Positions 1-5,123 of a stretch of DNA of 5,123 nucleotides are shown piece after piece. The stretch comes from Methanomicrobiales archaeon (lineage in GTDB: Archaea > Halobacteriota > Methanomicrobia > Methanomicrobiales > Methanospirillaceae): NCBI GenBank assembly GCA_013415575.1, contig JAAEES010000091.1:1-5123 (forward strand), in the 5' to 3' direction. The notes beneath the pieces are model-generated. The model saw nothing but the letters and a program-made list of their open reading frames with translations. It had not been told where the DNA came from and did no database searches. Position 1 is the stretch's first letter; each line of letters opens with the position of its first letter. The position numbers and the translations under genes were made by a program.

Positions 1-1
1 G

Positions 2-280
2 GATCTCAAGACCATCCAGATACGCATTTCAGGAAAGGTTCAGCGGGTGGGCATGAGAAACTGCATCCGCTCCTTTGCGGGACGGCTCAATATCAAAGGC
101 GAGGTCATGAACCTCCCTGACGGCACGGTGCTCGCTATCGCCACGGGCGATCCGATTCTGCTCGAAAAATTTGTCTCGATGATCTACGGGTGTCCCCGGG
201 CGGTTATCCGGGATATCGAGATATCAGATCACCCGCTCATCCAGTTCGGGGATTTCCAGGTAAAAAGAATCGAGCTCTGA
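2..280 (+). CDS. Acylphosphatase, 5'-partial (nearly complete)
   Basis: Small cytoplasmic enzyme family that hydrolyses the carboxyl-phosphate bond of acylphosphates. The frame is open from the first complete codon at position 2 and runs 92 codons to TGA at 278-280. Family length is about 90 residues, so only the start codon or a few residues are missing; base 1 is G, so an ATG could straddle the window edge. The signature loop GKVQRVGMR (codons 11-19) matches the acylphosphatase GxVQGVGFR motif, and its Arg19 is the expected phosphate-binding residue. The second catalytic residue is Asn37 in GEVMNLPDGTV, matching the family's G-x-V-x-N-x-x-D-G-x-V. The loop has Arg instead of Gly and Met instead of Phe, which is a variant but keeps both catalytic residues. 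A GTG at 47 inside the signature loop is not a credible start because it would remove strand 1. There is no obvious functional link to the neighbouring genes. Confidence 0.9.
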   Translation, partial: DLKTIQIRISGKVQRVGMRNCIRSFAGRLNIKGEVMNLPDGTVLAIATGDPILLEKFVSMIYGCPRAVIRDIEISDHPLIQFGDFQVKRIEL

Positions 281-589
281 ACCGGGAATCTGGGTGGTGG
301 ACAGGATGCGTCCAGGGTACATGGATCGAGCTTCGAACCAGAGGAAGCAGAAGTGTTTATGACAGAGAGATTGCCAGGTAACTGATACCGTCAGACGTGG
401 TTCATACTACCCTGGAGAGTTATCCTACCTGCGAAGTCCGAGCTATCCATTCCCCTCGCCTTTGCCACAAAGAGCTCACCGGTTCCCGTTGAGTCCCTCC
501 ACCATCCCTTCACTGGACATACCGCCGGGGTGAATGCGGGATATCAGATCCATGTGGATCCTCAATTTTCACCGCTGCAGTGCCGTATT
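281..589. other. Intergenic stretch with no supported gene
   Basis: These 309 bases lie between the ends of two converging genes, the acylphosphatase (+) and cas1 (-). No reading frame here has a family-like sequence, and no tRNA, C/D-box RNA or CRISPR repeat was recognised. Visible structure is slight. A 9-bp inverted repeat (TCCAGGGTA at 311-319, TACCCTGGA at 408-416) encloses about 88 bases. There is a small palindrome GATCCA-TG-TGGATC at 547-560. An imperfect duplication of about 16 bases (ATCGAGCT..GAACC) occurs at about 269-285 and 325-341. No clear T-run terminator follows the acylphosphatase stop. Confidence 0.5.
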
Positions 590-1519
590 CTACACCTTCA
601 GCACGAAGAACTCGCTTGTGCCGAGCAGGGATTCGCGGAGGGCGAGCACTTGTTCATCGAGGATGTTCTGGCGGATCGTTTCGTGGAAGATTTTTACCAG
701 CCGTGCCAGGAGCTCTTCAGAGAGGATGCAGCGTTCGGTGCTGCATTCATACTCGGCCGGATCCAGTCCTCCACGGATCAGTTCAAGTGCCGGCCGGTCG
801 ATCATAGCCGGTTTGAAGGGTTCGGTCAGGTCATGGATCAGGCCTGCCTTCCCCTTGTGGAGGAACCCCTGATCAGGGTCGCAGTCGCCGCCTATTGCGG
901 CCACAATGGCATTGCCAAAAAGCATCCCGTAACCGATCGAGAGAATGCTGTTGACCACATCGGTATGAGGCCGTGTGGTCCGCCGCCGAAACCCCATCTC
1001 AGGAGGGACGGTGCGGGCTACAATCTCGTAGTACATGTCCGACACCAGTCGGTAGACACGCCGTATTTCGTCCACACGGACAAGGTTCTCGAATTCAGCA
1101 AGGTTCTGTCGGATGATGTCGATCTCCCCCTGGTAGAGGAGCTGGTCTGACCGTCCTTCTTCCAGCGACTCGATCACACTGATACGGTTAATTGTGGCTG
1201 CTTTAGCCAGTTTGAGTGCGTAGGAATGGGATGGCGCCTGATCCTGGGCTTTCCGGATGACTTCATCGGGGTGATCGCCGTACCGGCGAAGGGTTCCCAG
1301 CGGTTCCCCGTCGGCCTCGAAGAAGGAGATCGCCTTACCGGACCGGAGGAACGCATTCACCACCGAGGTATGGAGAGAGTGGCCGCCCATCAGGAGGAGG
1401 TGATCGATGGTATCGAGCGGAATCTCCTCTTTTCGTCCATCCCGCAGGATTATAAGCGTATTTCTGGTCGCCTTGAGGTGTGCGCCAAATCCCGCTACCG
1501 TCTTCCATGGTATCCGCAC
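590..1519 (-). CDS. cas1: Cas1 homologue, stand-alone, atypical active site
   Basis: Homologue of Cas1, the metal-dependent integrase that inserts spacers into CRISPR arrays. The protein is 309 aa, a usual Cas1 length. The N-terminal beta-sandwich spans about residues 1-80 (WKTVAGFGAH near the start, then a MGGHSLHT segment). The helical catalytic domain follows, with the canonical GFRRRTTRPHTDVVN segment, GYGMLFGNA, GFLHKGK (His221) and HDLTEPFKP (Asp230, Glu233). Spacing places the catalytic Glu at residue 156, where the sequence has Tyr (RRVYRLVSDMYYE). I chose GTG at 1519-1517 because AGGGAGG (1534-1528) lies 8 bases upstream and family similarity begins there. The in-frame ATG at 1576 would add 19 residues and has no ribosome binding site. 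The stop is TAG at 592-590. No cas2, cas4, effector or CRISPR array is adjacent. Solo cas1 genes are known from methanomicrobial archaea; this may be one. Family identity is firm, function is not. Confidence 0.9.
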   Translation of the reverse strand: MRIPWKTVAGFGAHLKATRNTLIILRDGRKEEIPLDTIDHLLLMGGHSLHTSVVNAFLRSGKAISFFEADGEPLGTLRRYGDHPDEVIRKAQDQAPSHSYALKLAKAATINRISVIESLEEGRSDQLLYQGEIDIIRQNLAEFENLVRVDEIRRVYRLVSDMYYEIVARTVPPEMGFRRRTTRPHTDVVNSILSIGYGMLFGNAIVAAIGGDCDPDQGFLHKGKAGLIHDLTEPFKPAMIDRPALELIRGGLDPAEYECSTERCILSEELLARLVKIFHETIRQNILDEQVLALRESLLGTSEFFVLKV

Positions 1520-1527
1520 CTTCGTAT

Positions 1528-1534
1528 CCTCCCT
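1528..1534 (-). promoter_or_regulatory. Ribosome binding site deciding the cas1 start
   Basis: On the minus strand the sequence reads AGGGAGG, a strong match to the archaeal anti-Shine-Dalgarno sequence, 8 bases before GTG at 1519-1517. The upstream ATG at 1576 has no comparable site (GTATTGATGTAG precedes it). This favours the shorter 309-residue product. Confidence 0.65.
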
Positions 1535-1679
1535 TTGAAATCGGCCCGGCTGTTCTGTCAGAAATAGGCCAGCCATCTACATCAATACATCGTTTTTAAG
1601 AGAGATTTCAGGAAATATCCCACCGCACCCGGATCTCACTGCCATGCTATATCCTGACAAGATTTTTCTGGAAACACGA

Positions 1680-1689
1680 TTGATATATA
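1680..1689 (+). promoter_or_regulatory. Candidate TATA box for the CoA ligase operon
   Basis: TTGATATATA is the closest match in this gap to an archaeal TATA element, preceded by AACACGA. Archaeal initiation normally falls about 25 bases downstream. The sequence is partly symmetrical and could serve the opposite strand instead. The call rests on position and composition only. Confidence 0.35.
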
Positions 1690-1807
1690 CCGTATCAAAC
1701 GGCACTCCAGCCGTCTGTTCATGGTGCGTCAGCATGGAAATAATCCGATCGGTAAGCAAAACAGCTTTGTTCCTTGTGCCTGATAGGAGCAGAGAGGGAG
1801 TATGGCG

Positions 1808-3097
1808 ATGTTCTGGAACGAGAAGATAGAGACTCTGAAAGGAAAAGACCTGGAACAGCTCCAGCTGAAACGCCTGAAATGGACTCTTTCACAGGTCCGC
1901 CATGTCGGGTTCTACCAGCAGCAGCTCAGGGAGGGGGGCATCGGGGCCGATGACATCCGGACCCTTGACGATGTCAGGAAGCTCCCCTTCACCCGCAAGC
2001 AGGATCTCCGCGATGGCTACCCGTTCGGGTTTATTGCCGTCCCGCTCTCACAGGTGGTCAGGATTCACACCACCTCCGGAACCACCGGGAAGCCGACGGT
2101 GGTCGGATACACCCGCCGGGATCTTGAGGCCTGGGCAGAGCTGATCGCCAGGAACCTCACCATGGTCGGGCTGAAAGAAGGAGATGTCTTCCAGAACATG
2201 GTCAATTACGGGATGTTCACCGGCGGGCTCGGTTTCCACTACGGAGCCGAGAAGGTCGGGCTCACCGTGATCCCCAGTGCAACCGGCAATACCCGACGAC
2301 AGATCGAGATGATCCAGGACTTCGGGGTGACCGCCATCCACTGCACCCCCAGCTACGCGATGCACCTCGCCGAAGTGGCCGAGGAGATAGGGGCGGAGCT
2401 TTCCACGTTAAGAACCGGCCTGTTCGGTGCCGAACCCTGGTCTGACGCCATGCGGGGGGAACTCGAACGCCGGCTCGGCGTGACTGCTTATGACAGCTAC
2501 GGCCTCTCCGAGCTCTTCGGTCCCGGCGTGGCTTTTGAGTGTCCGGAACGGGACGGGCTCCATATCTGGCACGATTCATACCTTGTGGAGATTATCGACC
2601 CTTCAACAGGCGAGGTGCTCGGACCGGGAGAACGGGGGGAGCTCGTGGTCACCCCGCTGGTCAAGGAAGCCATGCCCCTCCTCCGCTACCGTACCGGTGA
2701 CATCACCATGCTCCTGCCTGATGAGTGCCCCTGCGGGAGAGCGCAGAAGATCGCCCGTATCACCGGCAGGAGTGATGACATGCTGGTAATCCGGGGGATC
2801 AACGTATTCCCGTCCCAGATCGAACATGTGCTCCTCGGTATTCCGGAGGTCGGGAATCAGTTTATGGTGTATGTTGACAGAGTCAATCACCTTGATGAAA
2901 TGACTATTGAAGTTGAGATTAACCGCGCCCATTTCTCCGGCGAGATCGCGGACCTGGCCCGCATCCAGAAGAAAGTAGTCAAGGAGCTCAGGGACACACT
3001 CGAGCTCCGGACCACGGTGAAACTCGTTGAGCCGGGCTCCCTCCCCCGCTTCGAAGGGAAGGCAAAACGGGTTATTGACCGGCGGGAGGGGGTCTGA
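1808..3097 (+). CDS. Phenylacetate-CoA ligase-type AMP-forming enzyme (first paralogue)
   Basis: Member of the PaaK branch of the ANL adenylating superfamily. It is predicted to activate an arylacetate with ATP to an acyl-adenylate, then transfer it to CoA in the cytoplasm. The 429-aa length is typical of PaaK. Residues from ATG 1808: P-loop TSGTTGKP 89-96; YGLSE 231-235; YRTGD 294-298; hinge motif GRSDDMLVIRGINVFPSQ from 320; C-terminal LPRFEGKAK with the adenylation lysine expected at Lys418. Cys245, His252, Cys307 and Cys309 (EC..., LH, CPCG) could form a structural zinc site; this is inference. ATG 1808 is preferred because GGGAG ends 7 bases before it and the paralogue starts at the same place. 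ATG 1802 would add two residues and has only a distant AGGAG. It leads an operon with its paralogue, whose GTG directly follows this TGA. The substrate (phenylacetate, indoleacetate or hydroxyphenylacetate) cannot be read from sequence. Confidence 0.9.
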   Translation: MFWNEKIETLKGKDLEQLQLKRLKWTLSQVRHVGFYQQQLREGGIGADDIRTLDDVRKLPFTRKQDLRDGYPFGFIAVPLSQVVRIHTTSGTTGKPTVVGYTRRDLEAWAELIARNLTMVGLKEGDVFQNMVNYGMFTGGLGFHYGAEKVGLTVIPSATGNTRRQIEMIQDFGVTAIHCTPSYAMHLAEVAEEIGAELSTLRTGLFGAEPWSDAMRGELERRLGVTAYDSYGLSELFGPGVAFECPERDGLHIWHDSYLVEIIDPSTGEVLGPGERGELVVTPLVKEAMPLLRYRTGDITMLLPDECPCGRAQKIARITGRSDDMLVIRGINVFPSQIEHVLLGIPEVGNQFMVYVDRVNHLDEMTIEVEINRAHFSGEIADLARIQKKVVKELRDTLELRTTVKLVEPGSLPRFEGKAKRVIDRREGV

Positions 3098-4399
3098 GTG
3101 AAGTGCTGGGACCCGAGGGTTGAGGAAATGCCCCGCGATGACATCCGGCGGCTGCAGTACCGGCTTCTCAAGACGCTGGTGTACCGGTTATACAGCTTCT
3201 CCCCTTTCTACCATGATCGGATGAAAGAAGCAGGGGTGCATCCTGATGATATCCGGACGCTCGGGGACATCCGTAAACTCCCCTTCATGGTCAAGCGTGA
3301 CCTTCGGGACAACTACCCGGACAAGCTCTTCGTCGCCGGGCAGGAGGACCTCGTCCGCTACCATGTGTCGTCAGGGACGACGGGGAAGCCGACTGTGGTC
3401 GGCTATACCCAGAACGACCTGAACAACTGGACCGCCTCTCTTGCCCGGGGTCTCGTCTCCTGCGGGCTTTCCCGGGGCGATGTGCTTCAGGTGAGCTACG
3501 GCTACGGCCTCTTTACCGGAGGTCTCGGTCTCCACTATGGTGCAGAGCGGATCGGGGCTACCGTGCTGCCGACCAGCATCGGAAACACCGAACGGCAGAT
3601 CGAACTGATGCAGGATCTGCATACCACCGCCATTGCCTGCACCCCGTCATACCTCCTCCACATAGGTGAGGTTGCGGAGAAGATGGGGGTGAGTATCAGG
3701 GACGACACCAGCCTGCGGATCGGCATCCTCGGTGCTGAACCCTGGTCCGACAGCATGAAGGCCAGGATCGAGGAATGGCTCGGCATAAAAGCCTACGATA
3801 TCTACGGCACGAGCGAACTCTCAGGCCCGATGTTCTGCGAGTGCACCGAACAGAACGGCTTCCATGTGTGGGCAGACCTCGCCTACGTCGAGATCCTCGA
3901 TCCCGCGACCGGAGAGCAGCTGGGTCCGGGGGAAAAGGGTGAGATGGTGATCACCATGCTCCAGAAGGAAGCTCTCCCCATGATCCGGTTCAGGATCGGG
4001 GATATCACCTCGTACGATGACGATGTCTGCGGATGCGGCAGAACCCACCCGAGGGTCCATCGGATCTCCGGCCGTGTGGACGATATGCTGATCATCCGGG
4101 GCATCAATGTCTTCCCCTCCCAGGTGGAATATACCCTGATGACCATCCCGGAGGTCGGTGAGCACTTCATGATCGAGGTGGACCGGAAGGGGGCACTCGA
4201 TGATATGCTGGTCAAGGTGGAGGTGACCCGGGAGGCATTCTCAGACAAGATCACCGACCTCATGGCCATCCGGAAGAATGTTGAGCACCGTCTGAGGAAC
4301 GCCCTCAATGTCGCGGTGAACGTGGAACTGGTCGAGCCGGGTTCGCTGCCACGGTTCGAGGGGAAGGCAAAGCGGGTTATTGACAGGAGGAAGATCTGA
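3098..4399 (+). CDS. Phenylacetate-CoA ligase-type AMP-forming enzyme (second paralogue)
   Basis: Second PaaK-type aryl-CoA ligase, 433 aa, colinear with its upstream neighbour over the full length. It probably arose by tandem duplication. Motifs: P-loop SSGTTGKP 91-98; YGTSE 236-240; FRIGD 298-302 in place of YRTGD; GRVDDMLIIRGINVFPSQ from 325; LPRFEGKAK with predicted catalytic Lys423. Cys249, His256, Cys311 and Cys313 match the putative metal-site residues of the first copy. The start is GTG, immediately after the TGA of the first ligase, with GGGAGG 8 bases upstream inside the last codons of that gene. This predicts coupled translation. Differences near the substrate pocket (QVSYGYGLFTGG versus QNMVNYGMFTGG; PTSIGN versus PSATGN) suggest a different aryl acid preference or a division of roles; this is inference. 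The adenylation Asp in FRIGD is kept, so activity is expected. Confidence 0.9.
   Translation: MKCWDPRVEEMPRDDIRRLQYRLLKTLVYRLYSFSPFYHDRMKEAGVHPDDIRTLGDIRKLPFMVKRDLRDNYPDKLFVAGQEDLVRYHVSSGTTGKPTVVGYTQNDLNNWTASLARGLVSCGLSRGDVLQVSYGYGLFTGGLGLHYGAERIGATVLPTSIGNTERQIELMQDLHTTAIACTPSYLLHIGEVAEKMGVSIRDDTSLRIGILGAEPWSDSMKARIEEWLGIKAYDIYGTSELSGPMFCECTEQNGFHVWADLAYVEILDPATGEQLGPGEKGEMVITMLQKEALPMIRFRIGDITSYDDDVCGCGRTHPRVHRISGRVDDMLIIRGINVFPSQVEYTLMTIPEVGEHFMIEVDRKGALDDMLVKVEVTREAFSDKITDLMAIRKNVEHRLRNALNVAVNVELVEPGSLPRFEGKAKRVIDRRKI
4385..4390 (+). promoter_or_regulatory. Ribosome binding site of the ACT-domain gene, inside the ligase 3' codons
   Basis: A perfect AGGAGG formed by the last Arg-Arg codons of the second ligase lies 10 bases before ATG 4401. 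It decides that start against an in-frame TTG at 4380, which has no such site and would add seven residues unlike an ACT domain. Confidence 0.75.
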
Positions 4400-4400
4400 C

Positions 4401-4835
4401 ATGGAGCAGAAGAAGTACGTTATCAGGCAGATATCGGTATTTTCCGAGAACAAGCCCGGAAGGCTGGCCGCTATCGCAAAAGCCCTCCAGGAAGAGGGTA
4501 TCAATATCCTGGCCTTCTCTATCGCCGAAGCGGATGGCTTCGGGGTGGTGCGAGCGCTGGTCGACAAACCCCAGAAGGCGTACGAGAAGCTCTCCGGCAT
4601 CGGGTTCAACGTGGCATTCACCGATGTAATCGCAGTGCAGATGAAGGATGTGCCCGGCGGCCTCTATGAAATTGCCCGGATCCTCGGTGAAGGAACGATC
4701 AATATCGAGTACTCCTATGCCTATTCAGGGAAGGAGGCGGCCGTCCTGATCCTGCGGGTGGACAATGTTGATGCTGCGATCTCCGCCATCAGGAACGGCG
4801 GTGGAACCCTCCTGGAAAGCACTCAGTTCCAGTAA
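4401..4835 (+). CDS. Tandem ACT-domain protein (COG4747-like)
   Basis: A 144-aa soluble protein made of two ACT domains and no catalytic domain. ACT domains bind amino acids and allosterically control metabolic enzymes. Domain 1 is about residues 6-66 (IRQISVFSENKPGRLAAIAKAL, with the ligand-loop Gly20 in NKPG). Domain 2 is about 72-140 (VIAVQMKDVPGGLYEIARIL, with Gly86 in DVPGG). Free-standing double-ACT proteins of this type are often encoded beside paaK and indolepyruvate:ferredoxin oxidoreductase genes in archaea and anaerobic bacteria. The likely role here is sensing an aromatic amino acid or aryl acid and modulating the ligases or a partner oxidoreductase; this is inference. ATG 4401 lies one base after the TGA of the second ligase, with AGGAGG 10 bases upstream. 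It is the last gene of the operon, followed at once by a T-run. Confidence 0.88.
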   Translation: MEQKKYVIRQISVFSENKPGRLAAIAKALQEEGINILAFSIAEADGFGVVRALVDKPQKAYEKLSGIGFNVAFTDVIAVQMKDVPGGLYEIARILGEGTINIEYSYAYSGKEAAVLILRVDNVDAAISAIRNGGGTLLESTQFQ

Positions 4836-4837
4836 CC

Positions 4838-4850
4838 TTTTTTCAACTTT
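4838..4850 (+). terminator. T-run terminator of the ligase-ACT operon
   Basis: TTTTTTCAACTTT begins two bases after the TAA of the ACT gene. Runs of T on the coding strand, without need of a hairpin, are the usual intrinsic termination signal in archaea. The position at the end of a co-directional three-gene unit fits. Confidence 0.6.
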
Positions 4851-4993
4851 ACTAGGACAGGTCCCGAAATCCCGGACAGCCAGGAAAAACCTTTCCGGCC
4901 GTCTGCTCTCACCCGCCCGGGTCATGGATCAGAAAAAGAGCCATCTCCGGGAGTTCCCGCCATATCCAACCGAAGAGAATACATCGGTCAGAA

Positions 4994-5011
4994 GGGGAAT
5001 TTAAATTCCCC
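4994..5011. repeat. Perfect 18-bp palindrome between converging genes
   Basis: GGGGAATTTAAATTCCCC is an exact inverted repeat of 9 bases with no spacer. It lies 158 bases past the ACT gene and 34 bases past the stop of the leftward partial gene at the right edge. It could be a dimer-binding operator, a bidirectional termination or RNA-processing hairpin, or a member of a genome-wide palindromic repeat. The sequence alone does not decide. The rest of 4844-5045 shows no supported gene; a small hairpin GGAAA-AACC-TTTCC lies at 4883-4896. Confidence 0.6.
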
Positions 5012-5045
5012 GGAGTGATTCCTGCGGCGGGGAGATGGGAAAACC

Positions 5046-5123
5046 TTACTTCTTCTCCCACTTGACCAGGTCCGATATCTTCGAGAGTGTACTCCCCCGC
5101 CGGATCTCCTCGCGGACCCTTTC
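5046..5123 (-). CDS. Unidentified protein, C-terminal fragment
   Basis: The minus strand holds an open frame from the window edge to TAA at 5048-5046, giving the last 25 residues of a protein. The tail is charged (REEIRRG) and ends SDLVKWEKK. Third codon positions are mostly G or C, as in the neighbouring genes, which supports real coding. It is too short to assign to a family. The gene converges on the ligase-ACT operon. A short TTTT (5043-5040 on the minus strand) just after the stop may help termination. The other two minus-strand frames are also open here, so the frame choice is tentative. Confidence 0.5.
   Translation of the reverse strand, partial: ERVREEIRRGSTLSKISDLVKWEKK

Larger units (their letters stand above)
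1520..1807. promoter_or_regulatory. Divergent intergenic region between cas1 and the CoA ligase operon
   Basis: This AT-richer stretch separates two divergent genes and should hold both promoters. For the rightward operon the best archaeal TATA candidate is TTGATATATA at 1680-1689, which would place transcription initiation near 1710 with a leader of about 95 bases. A weaker AAATAATC at about 1737-1744 would give a leader near 40 bases. For cas1 a minus-strand candidate is CTTAAAAACG at 1600-1591, which predicts initiation near 1573-1570 and a leader of about 50 bases. The ATATAT core also reads on the minus strand, so its direction is ambiguous. A small palindrome CCGATCGG lies at 1745-1752. 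No riboswitch-like structure was recognised. A 60-codon frame on the minus strand (1759-1577) has no family features. Confidence 0.4.

Noticed and set aside
322..345. A TTCGAA-containing segment resembling a tRNA T-arm (minus strand GGTTCGAAGCTCGATCC).
   Set aside because: The flanking bases do not form a 5-bp T-stem, and no matching acceptor, D or anticodon arms were found on either strand.
480..560. A short minus-strand frame downstream of cas1 (MDLISRIHPGGMSSEG..., about 25 codons).
   Set aside because: It is very short, has no ribosome binding site or family similarity, and lies in a gap with no coding signal.
530..1150. A 206-codon plus-strand open frame opposite cas1, and other long plus-strand frames to 1567.
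   Set aside because: These are antisense shadows of cas1, whose minus-strand product shows clear family motifs. The plus-strand products resemble no family.
1577..1759. A 60-codon minus-strand frame in phase with the long cas1 frame, separated only by a TAG, suggesting possible amber (pyrrolysine) readthrough into cas1.
   Set aside because: The frame has no recognisable domain and spans the promoter region. The cas1 product probably begins further in, at GTG 1519. cas1 itself ends with TAG, so TAG appears to be a normal stop here.
590..1801. Casposon or CRISPR locus.
   Set aside because: No repeat array, no cas2, no polB, no helix-turn-helix gene and no terminal inverted repeats or target-site duplications are visible in the short flanks.
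4836..5045. Plus-strand frame 4765-5004 extending past the ACT gene as a possible extra gene.
   Set aside because: It begins inside the ACT gene in another frame, crosses the T-run terminator and has no family-like sequence.

Overview
The window looks like a chromosomal segment of a methanogenic archaeon, most likely in or near the Methanomicrobiales. This is an inference from three things: a GC-rich coding bias with AT-rich intergenic stretches, archaeal-style signals (TATA-like boxes, T-run terminators, strong GGAGG-type ribosome binding sites), and the gene set of tandem PaaK-type CoA ligases plus a COG4747-like ACT protein and a stand-alone cas1. No rRNA, tRNA, CRISPR array or insertion sequence was found.

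Layout. Positions 2-280 (+) hold an acylphosphatase lacking only its extreme N-terminus. Positions 281-589 show no convincing gene. Positions 590-1519 (-) encode a Cas1 homologue with no cas2, cas4, effector genes or CRISPR repeats in the window. Positions 1520-1807 form a divergent intergenic region carrying candidate promoters for cas1 and for the rightward operon. Positions 1808-4835 (+) form a tight three-gene operon: two tandem paralogous phenylacetate-CoA ligase-type AMP-forming enzymes and a tandem-ACT-domain protein, ended by a T-run. Positions 4836-5045 are a convergent intergenic region with a perfect 18-bp palindrome. Positions 5046-5123 (-) hold the C-terminal end of an unidentified gene.

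How the genes work together. The two ligases are predicted to activate arylacetates (phenylacetate, indoleacetate or similar) to arylacetyl-CoA with ATP. In methanogens such thioesters can be linked to aromatic amino acid metabolism through indolepyruvate:ferredoxin oxidoreductase, whose genes are not in this window. The ACT protein is a plausible amino-acid sensor for that pathway. Reading frames overlap or abut, and the 3' codons of each ligase supply the ribosome binding site for the next gene, so expression is probably coupled.

The most unusual item is the Cas1 homologue. It keeps the conserved His and Asp/Glu metal ligands, but by hand alignment it has Tyr where the catalytic Glu of the Cas1 active site is expected. 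It sits between ordinary genes with no sign of a CRISPR-Cas locus or casposon.
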